Assembly: GCF_018305005.1 (NCBI RefSeq)
Contig: NZ_JAGQEG010000022.1
Location: 1 to 64,000 of the forward strand
Direction of reading: 5' to 3'
Length of the DNA: 64,000 nt
Source of the DNA: Collimonas silvisoli
GTDB taxonomy: Bacteria; Pseudomonadota; Gammaproteobacteria; Burkholderiales; Burkholderiaceae_D
In this document: positions 16,845 through 24,521 of the stretch, piece after piece
Layout of the letters: each line of letters begins with the position of its first letter
Position numbering within the stretch: position 1 is the first letter of the stretch
The notes under the pieces: generated by a model
The model's input: only the letters and a program-made list of their open reading frames with translations
The model's database searches: none
Told to the model about the DNA's origin: nothing
Made by a program: the position numbers and the translations under genes

Positions 16845-18011
16845 TTAGTGAACCAGCAACGGCGAACGGTAAGACTTGATCCGGTCAAGCTTGGCGGCAT
16901 ACAGATCGTGATCGCCGCGGGTCGTACTATTTTCCATGGCGATACTCAAGTGCTTGGCCGCCTGATCTGTTTCACCCAGGCGCAGGCAGGCAATACCCAG
17001 CCAATACTGGAATTCATGGTAGTAGGGGTCGCGTGCAATTTCCCTGGAAAACTGCAGTTTTGCGGTTTTGAAATCTCCCGCACGCATGGCCGCCATGCCC
17101 AGGTTGAATGCCTGGAAAGGTGCTTCAGGCTGCAGTTGCGCCAACTTGGCCGCCAAATTTTTTGATTCCGCGGATTTGCCGAGATCATTGAGAACGCCGA
17201 TCAGATTGAACATGACTACCGTGTTATCCGGTTCGCGTTCGGACACCAGCCGGAACGTGTGTTCGGCGTCCTGCAGGTTGCCATGGCGCCGATAGACGAC
17301 GCCCAAGGTATTGTAGGAAGCCAGGAAGCCGGCGTCTTGCCGGATCGCTTCGCGTACCCACCAGTAAGCATCGTCCAGCTGGTGCAGGGCTAAGGCTTCG
17401 GCCGCTCGGTTATTCATGTACATGGCGACGATGGTGTGCTCGTCGATCTCTAGCCGGCGCTGGCCGTCGGTATCTTCCGGCGGCAGAAAATCAATCGTCA
17501 TCAGGCGGCTATGGTCGAACGGAGTACGGATGGCGCTGGCTTTTTTGCCCAGGATGAGATTAACGTGTCCGCTGGCAAAGTAGAGGTCGTCGTTGCGGCT
17601 CCAGGCTTGATCCATCAGTATGCGCTGGTAGCTCACAGGCAGTCCCAGTTCCTTGGCGAAGGCGGCTGTCATGATCACCAGCGACAGGCAATTGCCGCTG
17701 CGGGCGGCGAAGGTCTGCGCCGCATTGCGGGTGCTTTCCGAGTTGTAGTCCAGTTTCAACTGGCTCTTGCTGTACAGCGCATCGAACAGCCCTTGTTGCA
17801 TGCCGTTTGTGCGCATCTGATGAACCGTCTCCGCGCTGCTCAGATACTGTTTCATGGCAGGGCTGACGGCAAATACATCGTCGACGCTGATGCGCTGCGA
17901 GGGAGCTGAGAACAATTGATCGTTGAAGAGATGATCAGCCCGTGGCGCCTGCGGCGTGGTTGCGCAGGCGGCGAGCATGATGCATATAGGCAGGATTACC
18001 CAGTTTTTCAT
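16845..18011 (-). CDS. TPR-repeat lipoprotein with transglutaminase-like domain
   Basis: A signal peptide with lipobox LAAC is followed (about residues 85-200) by a transglutaminase-like fold. The Cys is in RSGNCLSLVIM, the His in ASGHVNLIL and the Asp in MTIDFLPPED, in the order of a Cys-His-Asp triad. Residues ~210-380 hold about four to five TPR-type helical pairs (YNTLGVVYRRHGNLQDAEHTF, AFNLGMAAMRAGDFKTAKLQF, YWLGIACLRLGETDQAAKHL). Such proteins act in the periplasm as scaffold or peptidase-like factors; the substrate is unknown. It lies alone upstream of the CBS gene on the same strand. Confidence 0.8.
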   Translation of the reverse strand: MKNWVILPICIMLAACATTPQAPRADHLFNDQLFSAPSQRISVDDVFAVSPAMKQYLSSAETVHQMRTNGMQQGLFDALYSKSQLKLDYNSESTRNAAQTFAARSGNCLSLVIMTAAFAKELGLPVSYQRILMDQAWSRNDDLYFASGHVNLILGKKASAIRTPFDHSRLMTIDFLPPEDTDGQRRLEIDEHTIVAMYMNNRAAEALALHQLDDAYWWVREAIRQDAGFLASYNTLGVVYRRHGNLQDAEHTFRLVSEREPDNTVVMFNLIGVLNDLGKSAESKNLAAKLAQLQPEAPFQAFNLGMAAMRAGDFKTAKLQFSREIARDPYYHEFQYWLGIACLRLGETDQAAKHLSIAMENSTTRGDHDLYAAKLDRIKSYRSPLLVH

Positions 18012-18060
18012 CTGAGGCCACCATGTGGAAATTTCTTGTGGTTCTTAATCCATACCTGAA

Positions 18061-18507
18061 TTACTCAGGTTGAGGCCGCCCCATGATGTAGTGTTCGAGC
18101 TGCTGAATGATGAACTGCTGCTCGGAAATAATGTCCTTCACCAGATCGCCGATGGAGATGATGCCGATCAGCTTGCCATCGTCCAGGATCGGCAGGTGCC
18201 GCAAGCGGTTTTCCGTCATCAGCGCCATGCATTGTTCATTGGTGTCATCGGGGCGCACATACATGACGGAGGAAGTCATGATGTCGCGCACGAAAGTGTC
18301 GGTTGACGAGCGCCCCATGAGTATCATCTTCCTGGCATAGTCGCGCTCGGTGACGATGCCGACGATTTTTTCCTGTTCCGTCACCAGCAGCGCGCCGACG
18401 CTTTTGTCTGCCATCATTTTTACGGCGTCCAGCACCTTGTCTGCGGGAGAAATCGTGTAGACGGCCTGATTTTGCTTGGTTTTAAGAATCTGTGCGACGG
18501 TTTTCAT
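18061..18507 (-). CDS. CBS-domain pair protein
   Basis: The 148-residue protein has two CBS domains: residues ~15-65 (SPADKVLDAVKMMADKSVGALLV..IVGIVTERDYARK) and ~75-130 (RPDDTNEQCMALMTENRLRHLPILDDGKLIGIISIGDLVK). Stand-alone CBS pairs bind adenine nucleotides and modulate partners or sense energy state. A GGAGGG on the minus strand just upstream of the ATG supports the start. No partner gene is evident. Confidence 0.9.
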   Translation of the reverse strand: MKTVAQILKTKQNQAVYTISPADKVLDAVKMMADKSVGALLVTEQEKIVGIVTERDYARKMILMGRSSTDTFVRDIMTSSVMYVRPDDTNEQCMALMTENRLRHLPILDDGKLIGIISIGDLVKDIISEQQFIIQQLEHYIMGRPQPE

Positions 18508-18849
18508 CAGCTATCCCTCCAGGTAAACCTGCCATTCGAATAATTATTCTCGGTCCTGCCTAACTGAGAAAGTAGCCCCTTCGTTTTCAAAATGCAAGAG
18601 ACTTTGGTGAAGAATCCATAGCGAATAGTCATTGCTGCCGTGTTCGCCATGGCTGGCAATTCTGACAGTAGCAAACGGCTTGCCAACCATACTATCATTG
18701 CATTTTGGAAATAAACTCCTGCCCTTGCCGGCGTTGCGCCACGAGCGTGCAGTTCGGTCACGGAAATCCGCCGGCAGATGGGTCCGGGCTATCGCATGGA
18801 ACAGGAAATGACCTATCAATGACAATGTATTTCAGTTGCTGTTCCGCCG
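18508..18849. other. Intergenic region between divergent CBS and histidine-kinase genes
   Basis: Open frames on the minus strand (18544-18825) have no ribosome site, motif or codon pattern that supports them. The region should hold the promoters of both divergent genes; no clear -35/-10 pair or operator stands out. Confidence 0.4.
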
Positions 18850-20550
18850 ATGACTGATTCTGGTTTTGCCGTTGTGCTGAAAAAAGTACGAAAGTTCGAT
18901 GTCGCAATGATTTTCTCGCGCAGATCGGATATCCGGCTGGCGCTGTTTTTTTTCGCAAGCGCATTAATCGCATGTATATGGGTAATAACCTTATATGACG
19001 AAGCCAGCGAAACGCAGCGAGAGCTGGAGCAGGTGGGCCGCGACGCGCAGAATGTGGCGAGAGCGTTCGATGAGAACATCAGTCGTGTCATTCAGCAGGC
19101 GGATGAAGCCAGCAGTCTTCTGAAATTTCAATACGAGCGTTATGGAGAGAAAATGAACAGCCCGGAATATCGGGATGCGCGCTTCATACAGAGCGATCTC
19201 GGCAACCGCTTCTTCATTCTTGATGAACACGCGGTACAGATCTATGGCGATGAAGATCTTGTGCTTGACGATCAGGTGGCTGCCCAACATATGCAAATGC
19301 ACAGGCTGCGCGACTCCGGTCAGCTGCTGTTCCTTGTCAAACCGACGCGCGATCGCACGTCCGGGGAGTGGTCGCTGCAAGCCAGTCGCCGTCTTAACCA
19401 CCGCGACGGCAGCTTCAGCGGTGTGGTCGGCGTCTCGATGAATAGTGTTGTCGTGACTAATTTCTATCGTCAAATCAATATCGGCAGCAAAGGGGCAATC
19501 AGCTTGGTCGGCGATGACGGCACGATCAAGGTGAGGAAGGCGGACGGAGAGTCCGACGCCAGCTTTGCAAATGGACTGGATATTTCCGGGGAGCCGTCGT
19601 TTGGCGTGATGAAGGCCCGCCGCCAAGGTTATCTGATTGCCCAAAGCCCGGTCGACGGCAGGTTGCGGGCGTATGCCTATCGGCATATGGAAAAGTATCC
19701 GCTGTATGTGATCGTCGGTATTGCCATAGATGAGGCTATGCAACCTTTTTACAGCAATCGCTATCGTGCGTCGATGCTGGCCGGTATTGCGATCATGATG
19801 GTGTGCGCCTTCACTATTTTTATCCTGTTCCTGGCTAATCAGTTATTGAGTACGCGCCGTACGGCGACACTTGCCAATCAGGCAAAGTCGCAGTTCCTGG
19901 CCAATATGTCGCACGAGTTGCGCACCCCGCTAACCGGTATCCTGGGCTACGCCGAGCTGCTGCGCGATGATCTGTACGGTACCGACAAATGGGATTTTGC
20001 GCAGGCGATTCATGACAGCGGAACGCATTTGCTGTTACTGGTCAATACCGTGCTGGATACCGAGCGGATTGCAGCAGGGAAAATGGAGGTGACCATTGCA
20101 ACGGAAAATTTACGGGATCTGATGCATCAAATCGTCGCCGGCCATGCATCCACTGCGATACGCAAGAAGATTGCGCTGCGACTGATGCTCAATCCGATGT
20201 TGCCGCATGAGTTCGCCTGCGATCGCAGCAAGGTCGTCACGGTGCTCAATAACCTGATCCACAACGCTCTCAAATTTACGCATCAGGGAAGGGTGACGAT
20301 ATGGGTTCTTGCCGCGAATCAAATGCTGATATTTAAGGTGATGGATACCGGGGAAGGCATCCCTGCAGAACTCCAGAATGCTGTTTTCGAGAAATTTTTT
20401 CAGGTAGGCGGACCGGAAAGGCAAGCCCAGACGGGCAGCGGTCTGGGCCTGGCGCTGGTCAAGGATCTGGTGTCGTTCATGGGCGGCACGATTGCGATAC
20501 GGTCGCGTCCTGGCAGAGGTTCCATCTTTACTTTCACGCTACCGATCTGA
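18850..20550 (+). CDS. Membrane sensor histidine kinase with periplasmic Cache-like domain
   Basis: Two membrane helices (about residues 28-48 and 305-328) bracket a ~250-residue periplasmic sensor containing IQSDLGNRFFILDE and GSFSGVVGVSMN, typical of double-Cache/PDC domains. The kinase core follows: H-box FLANMSHELRTPLTGILGY with His355, N-box NNLIHNALKF, G1 DTGEGIP, F-box FEKFF and G2 GSGLGLALV. There is no attached receiver. Receiver-only and HPt-only genes follow at once, so phosphate may pass to them. The start may be ATG 18850 or the later ATG 18907, which begins closer to the membrane helix. Confidence 0.9.
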   Translation: MTDSGFAVVLKKVRKFDVAMIFSRRSDIRLALFFFASALIACIWVITLYDEASETQRELEQVGRDAQNVARAFDENISRVIQQADEASSLLKFQYERYGEKMNSPEYRDARFIQSDLGNRFFILDEHAVQIYGDEDLVLDDQVAAQHMQMHRLRDSGQLLFLVKPTRDRTSGEWSLQASRRLNHRDGSFSGVVGVSMNSVVVTNFYRQINIGSKGAISLVGDDGTIKVRKADGESDASFANGLDISGEPSFGVMKARRQGYLIAQSPVDGRLRAYAYRHMEKYPLYVIVGIAIDEAMQPFYSNRYRASMLAGIAIMMVCAFTIFILFLANQLLSTRRTATLANQAKSQFLANMSHELRTPLTGILGYAELLRDDLYGTDKWDFAQAIHDSGTHLLLLVNTVLDTERIAAGKMEVTIATENLRDLMHQIVAGHASTAIRKKIALRLMLNPMLPHEFACDRSKVVTVLNNLIHNALKFTHQGRVTIWVLAANQMLIFKVMDTGEGIPAELQNAVFEKFFQVGGPERQAQTGSGLGLALVKDLVSFMGGTIAIRSRPGRGSIFTFTLPI

Positions 20551-20574
20551 GTAAAACGTTAGGGGGAAATCAAG

Positions 20575-20946
20575 ATGCACATCAAAAATATAATGGTGGT
20601 GGATGACAATCCGCTCAACAGCAATCTTGCTTCGATCATATTAAGCAGGGCAGGACATTCGGTCCAAGTGTTTACCGGCGCATCCGAAGCGTTGCGCTAC
20701 CTTGAGAAAAACAGAGTGGATGTCGTGTTGAGCGATGTCGGCATGCGGGATATGAGCGGCAAGGAATTTTGCCGCCTGATTAAGAGCGGCGGCAATGCTG
20801 CCACTCCTCGCATGGTGGCATATACCGCATTTGCGATGGCAGAGGAATTGTCGTCGATCATGGCGGCGGGCTTCGATGCGATTGTGGTGAAGCCGGCAAC
20901 CCGGTCGCAGATTCTTGCGGCGTTGGATCCCGTGTGTTCGCCCTGA
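20575..20946 (+). CDS. Stand-alone response-regulator receiver
   Basis: The 123-residue receiver has the acidic pair D10-D11, phospho-acceptor D54 (VVLSDVGM), Thr in YTAF and Lys in VVKPATR. There is no output domain. GGGGG upstream of the ATG gives a ribosome site, 24 bp after the kinase stop. Such proteins act as intermediates in multistep phosphorelays or on protein targets. The HPt gene follows within 8 bp. Confidence 0.9.
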   Translation: MHIKNIMVVDDNPLNSNLASIILSRAGHSVQVFTGASEALRYLEKNRVDVVLSDVGMRDMSGKEFCRLIKSGGNAATPRMVAYTAFAMAEELSSIMAAGFDAIVVKPATRSQILAALDPVCSP

Positions 20947-20953
20947 CGAAAAT

Positions 20954-21379
20954 ATGAGCCGGCCGATCATGCAATCCCGATCCTGCAGCCATTTCAGCGC
21001 GGAGATGTTTTTAAGACACTCCTACAACGACAGCGCCATTTTTGCGCAGCTGTGCAGATTGTTCCTGCAAGTGGGGGGCGAGCAATTTGCCCGGCTGGAG
21101 GCTGCCGTACGGGCGGCCGACGTTGTCGCCACGACCCGCGAATGCCATGCCCTTAAAGGGACGTTGCTCATTGCCGGCGCGCATACTGCGACCCTGCTGT
21201 TAGATCGCATCGATGACGAGTTCAATCGGGAAAAGTCGGCTTGCACCCAGGCTAGGTTCCTGGAGCTGCGCACTGAAATAATGTTGACCTTTGATGAGGT
21301 GCGCTGTTTCCTTGATAGTGACGGAGCATTCGGCAATTCCCTCAAGTCTTTGGCTGGCGACGAAACCTACCTTGCCTGA
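20954..21379 (+). CDS. Histidine phosphotransfer (HPt) domain protein
   Basis: The 141-residue helical protein has the HPt signature ECHALKGTLL with the predicted phosphorylated His65. I chose ATG 20954, 8 bp after the receiver gene; the frame is open upstream but that part overlaps the receiver. With the kinase and the receiver it completes a His-Asp-His relay without a final output regulator in the operon. Its 3' end overlaps the convergent PAP2 gene by 13 bp. Confidence 0.82.
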   Translation: MSRPIMQSRSCSHFSAEMFLRHSYNDSAIFAQLCRLFLQVGGEQFARLEAAVRAADVVATTRECHALKGTLLIAGAHTATLLLDRIDDEFNREKSACTQARFLELRTEIMLTFDEVRCFLDSDGAFGNSLKSLAGDETYLA

Positions 21380-21975
21380 CGATTATCCGCAGTCTGTCTG
21401 GCGTGGCCCGACAGCAAAGCCGCTGCGTCGTTGATCAGGCGCTCAGTTGGTATCGGCTTGGCAAAGGATGCCGCCAGGAGAGCCGCAAAACTGCCGACAA
21501 CCAGTGCGCGATTCAATGCCGGCTTTGGCAATTGTTCCGCAAGCCAGAGAAAGCTGAGGCAAACAGCTGTCCCCAGTATCCATCCGCTGAGCGCTTCTGA
21601 AATCGAATGGAAATGCAAAAGTACGCGAGACAGTGCGATCAGCGCCGCAAAAGACATGCCGAGCAAGACTGTAGAGAGGCGGACCGCAAGCGTGTTTTGT
21701 TGCAAGAGAATATAGAAAAACGGCGGGATAATGGCGGCGGCGCGCATCGCATGGCCGCTGAAACCGGTGAAGTCAAGTGCTTCTATGCCGACGCCCCAGC
21801 CGACATAGGCGATTTTCGATGCGGCAACCAGCAGCAGGCCGCCGGCGAACAGCAGGCACCAATAGCAAGCCAGGCGCCAGGCCTGTCCGGCGGAAAGCCA
21901 GGCCGCCATCGCGGCAGCGGCCGGCAGCAAGATAGTGCTGCCACCGATTTGGGTGATTTGCATCCATGGGAACAT
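21367..21975 (-). CDS. PAP2-family membrane phosphatase-like protein
   Basis: About six hydrophobic segments are visible. Phosphatase motifs are KIAYVGWG (motif 1 remnant), FSGHAMRAA (motif 2, GH) and SRVLLHFHSISE (motif 3, SR....H). PAP2 enzymes act on lipid phosphates or undecaprenyl pyrophosphate at the outer face of the inner membrane. Recycling of undecaprenyl carrier would fit the neighbouring exopolysaccharide cluster, but that is inference. Motif 1 lacks the usual arginine pattern, so activity is not assured. Confidence 0.75.
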   Translation of the reverse strand: MFPWMQITQIGGSTILLPAAAAMAAWLSAGQAWRLACYWCLLFAGGLLLVAASKIAYVGWGVGIEALDFTGFSGHAMRAAAIIPPFFYILLQQNTLAVRLSTVLLGMSFAALIALSRVLLHFHSISEALSGWILGTAVCLSFLWLAEQLPKPALNRALVVGSFAALLAASFAKPIPTERLINDAAALLSGHARQTADNRQAR

Positions 21976-22059
21976 AGGAGTGAGCGCCTGAACGTTGATG
22001 ACAATACGGGTTTCTTGCGACAGAAGCAGATCGATAGGCGCGGATCGCGCTGCTATTGC

Positions 22060-22698
22060 TTATTCGGAGGCAGCTGCCGGGGCCGCCAGGCGGGATTGGC
22101 GCGCCTTGCGTGCGGCGCAGCCACGCAAGAAGCCTCGCAGTTCTTCGAAGACGATAGGTTTTTGAAAGAACAGCACTTCGTCCGGCAAGCCGCCGCGGGC
22201 GTCGAGATCGCTTTTGTCGAGAGTAGTGAGAACCGCAATCTCGATATGCCTGAGCTCGGGGTTGGCGAGCACCGCCTTGACTATCTCATAGCCGTCTATC
22301 CCATCCATCACGATGTCGAGCAACAGGATGTCGTGCTTGCGCCGGGCGATTTCTATCAGTGCCTGATAGCCGTTTTCACAGAAACGGAGTTCGATCGGGA
22401 TATTCCAGGAGGAAATCTCTTTCTCGTAGATCATCCGTTGCAGTTGATTGTCTTCAACGATCAATGCGCTCAAGGTCGAGGAAAGCGAGCCTTTGACCTT
22501 TTCCACCAATAGATCGCTGCGTTCAGCTTTGAGCGCATCTACCGCTTCACGCGGGATGCGGCGATGTCCGCCTTGTGTTTTCCAGGCAACCAGAACCCCA
22601 CGTTCCACCAATTGCTGAACCGAAGTAACGGAAATGCCGAGCAGGCGGGCGGCTTCTTGCGTAGTGACATCGCTTTGATTGAGTTTCACTGCTGTCAT
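22060..22698 (-). CDS. Response regulator with N-terminal excisionase/MerR-type HTH and C-terminal receiver
   Basis: Residues 11-57 (TTQEAARLLGISVTSVQQLVERG..KTQGGHRRIPREAV) are a helix_turn_helix_17/excisionase-like DNA-binding domain. Residues ~76-200 are a receiver with E82-D83, D128 (LLLDIVMDG) and Lys in FFQKP. The order DNA-binding domain then receiver is opposite to most response regulators. The gene is divergent from the wza operon with about 220 bp of AT-rich DNA between them, so it is a good candidate regulator of exopolysaccharide synthesis. It could be the missing output of the nearby kinase-receiver-HPt set. Confidence 0.85.
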   Translation of the reverse strand: MTAVKLNQSDVTTQEAARLLGISVTSVQQLVERGVLVAWKTQGGHRRIPREAVDALKAERSDLLVEKVKGSLSSTLSALIVEDNQLQRMIYEKEISSWNIPIELRFCENGYQALIEIARRKHDILLLDIVMDGIDGYEIVKAVLANPELRHIEIAVLTTLDKSDLDARGGLPDEVLFFQKPIVFEELRGFLRGCAARKARQSRLAAPAAASE

Positions 22699-22884
22699 CG
22701 GGAGATTGGAGAAAGTTGGTTGAGTATTTTAGCAAACTATGAAATGTCAGGGATCAACAGAATTTCTGGTTATTAAATTCAAAATACTATAAAATTAAAA
22801 AAAACGTTATTAAATCATTTTTATCTGTATTTTATATGATATTTTTCATTTTGAAGTTACATCGTTACTTTCCAATAGCCAAGC

Positions 22885-22908
22885 TTTGACGGGCTATCGA
22901 TAGTCAAA
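22885..22908. promoter_or_regulatory. Dyad upstream of the exopolysaccharide operon
   Basis: TTTGAC (22885-22890) and GTCAAA (22903-22908) form an inverted repeat around an inner palindrome CTATCGATAG (22894-22903). It lies 14 bp before the wza ATG in the intergenic region shared with the HTH-receiver gene. It may be an operator or leader hairpin; no T run follows. The DNA from 22700 to 22880 is AT-rich and probably holds the promoters. Confidence 0.45.
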
Positions 22909-22922
22909 CTGGATCGACGTGA

Positions 22923-24062
22923 ATGAAATTGAAAAAAATATTGCTGCTGACTTTTTCTCTGGCATTGGGCGGATGCGCATTTGCGCCAGGCATGAAATTC
23001 AATTCAAATTCGCCGCTGGACGCCAGCGATCCAGCATCCGTCCCAGTCATCACACCGATCACGCTTAAATTGATACAGCAGGAAAATGCCGAGCGCGCGC
23101 GGGAAAAGCTGAACATCGACAATTACCGGGAGCTGATCGGCAAGCCGCAACCGTATCGCATGGGGCCGGCCGACGTGTTGTCCATCATCGTCTGGGACCA
23201 CCCGGAACTGGTGGTTCCCAATCTGACCTATACCCTCGGAGCGACCGGCAACCTGTCGAGCAGCGGCATGACTTCGCAGACCTTGCCGGGCTACGTGATC
23301 AGTAGCGAAGGCGAGGTTCAGTTTCCGTATATAGGACAGTTCCAGGCAGGCGGGTTGACCGAGGGCGAAGCGCAAAAGAAGCTGCGCGAAATGCTGTCCA
23401 AATATATCCGCGATCCGCAAATCACACTGCGCGTAATTGGCTATCGCAGCCAGAAAATCTATGTCGACGGCGAAGTCCGTGCGGCCGGCGTCAAGCCGAT
23501 CACCGACGTGCCGATGACCTTGTCCGAAGCACTCAACCAGGCTGGCGGCATCCCCGCCAGCGGCGACTCCAGCCGGATTACGCTGGTGCGCGGCGCCAAA
23601 AATTATCAGCTTAGCGTACCGGCGATGATCGACCGGAATATCAGTCCATCGACGATTGTGCTATTGAATGACGATGTGATCCGGGTAGCGCCGTTGGAGG
23701 ACAACCAGATTTCGGTGGCCGGAGAAGTGTTGCGGCCGGGATCGCAGCCGCTGCGCAGCAACGGCCGCTTGAGCCTGAGCGATGCGTTGAGCGGCGCCGG
23801 CGGAGTTGACGCCAATACCAGCGATCCGAGCGCGATTTACGTGGTGCGGGCCGCCGCCGACGGCGGCATGCCGACGGTATTCCATTTGAATAGCAAATCT
23901 CCGGTCGGCATGGCGCTGGCAGAAAATTTCGCGCTCCAGGCCAAGGACGTGGTGTACGTCGACGCCCCTGGTCTGGTGCGCTTCAACCGTGTGGTGTCGC
24001 AATTGGTCGGCAGTTCCACCACGGCGGTCAACTCGCGTAATGCGGTGGATAAGAAAAATTGA
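22923..24062 (+). CDS. wza: Outer-membrane polysaccharide export lipoprotein (Wza)
   Basis: A signal peptide with lipobox LGGC precedes a polysaccharide-export domain (YRMGPADVLSIIVWDHPEL, then ISSEGEVQFPYIGQ) and two SLBB domains (IYVDGEVRAAGVKPITD; ISVAGEVLRPGSQPL). The length of 379 matches Wza. It forms the outer-membrane exit channel for the polymer and works with Wzc. It is the first gene of the operon; the phosphatase start overlaps its stop. Confidence 0.93.
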   Translation: MKLKKILLLTFSLALGGCAFAPGMKFNSNSPLDASDPASVPVITPITLKLIQQENAERAREKLNIDNYRELIGKPQPYRMGPADVLSIIVWDHPELVVPNLTYTLGATGNLSSSGMTSQTLPGYVISSEGEVQFPYIGQFQAGGLTEGEAQKKLREMLSKYIRDPQITLRVIGYRSQKIYVDGEVRAAGVKPITDVPMTLSEALNQAGGIPASGDSSRITLVRGAKNYQLSVPAMIDRNISPSTIVLLNDDVIRVAPLEDNQISVAGEVLRPGSQPLRSNGRLSLSDALSGAGGVDANTSDPSAIYVVRAAADGGMPTVFHLNSKSPVGMALAENFALQAKDVVYVDAPGLVRFNRVVSQLVGSSTTAVNSRNAVDKKN

Positions 24063-24514
24063 TCAAATCCATCCTTATCGTTTGCATCGGCAATATTTGC
24101 CGCAGCCCGATGGCGGCAGCGCTGCTTGCGCAAGAACTGCCCGATGTCGAATTGCGGTCGGCCGGCATCGATGCCTTGATCGGACAGCCTGCTGCGCCGT
24201 ATTCGATCGAGTTGATGCAGCGACGCGATATCGATATCAGTGCGCATCGGGCGCAGCAACTGCAGGCATGGCAGTGCGAAATCGCCGATTTGATCCTGGT
24301 GATGGATACCCGGCAAAAACAGATTGTTGAAGAGCAGTACCCGACCACGCGCGGCAAGCTGTATCGGCTCGGTCAGTACGGCAAGTTCGACGTGTTCGAT
24401 CCGTATCGGCTCGACCGCGACCAGTTCGAGGATTGCCTGCGGCTGATCGAGCAGGGGGTGGCCGATTGGGTAAGCCGCATCCATTCGATCAATCAATCAT
24501 TACCGGAATACTGA
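24059..24514 (+). CDS. wzb: Low-molecular-weight protein-tyrosine phosphatase (Wzb)
   Basis: The 151-residue product has the P-loop VCIGNICRSP with catalytic Cys9 and Arg15, and the general-acid motif DPYRLD near residue 120. The likely start is a TTG at 24059 whose last bases overlap the wza stop (TTGA), an example of translational coupling. Wzb dephosphorylates the tyrosine cluster of Wzc, the next gene, allowing cycles of polymer assembly and export. Confidence 0.92.
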   Translation: MIKSILIVCIGNICRSPMAAALLAQELPDVELRSAGIDALIGQPAAPYSIELMQRRDIDISAHRAQQLQAWQCEIADLILVMDTRQKQIVEEQYPTTRGKLYRLGQYGKFDVFDPYRLDRDQFEDCLRLIEQGVADWVSRIHSINQSLPEY

Positions 24515-24521
24515 CCTGTCC

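Noticed and set aside
18544-18825. 93-codon minus-strand frame between CBS and kinase genes
   Set aside because: No start signal or motif; it occupies the expected promoter region.
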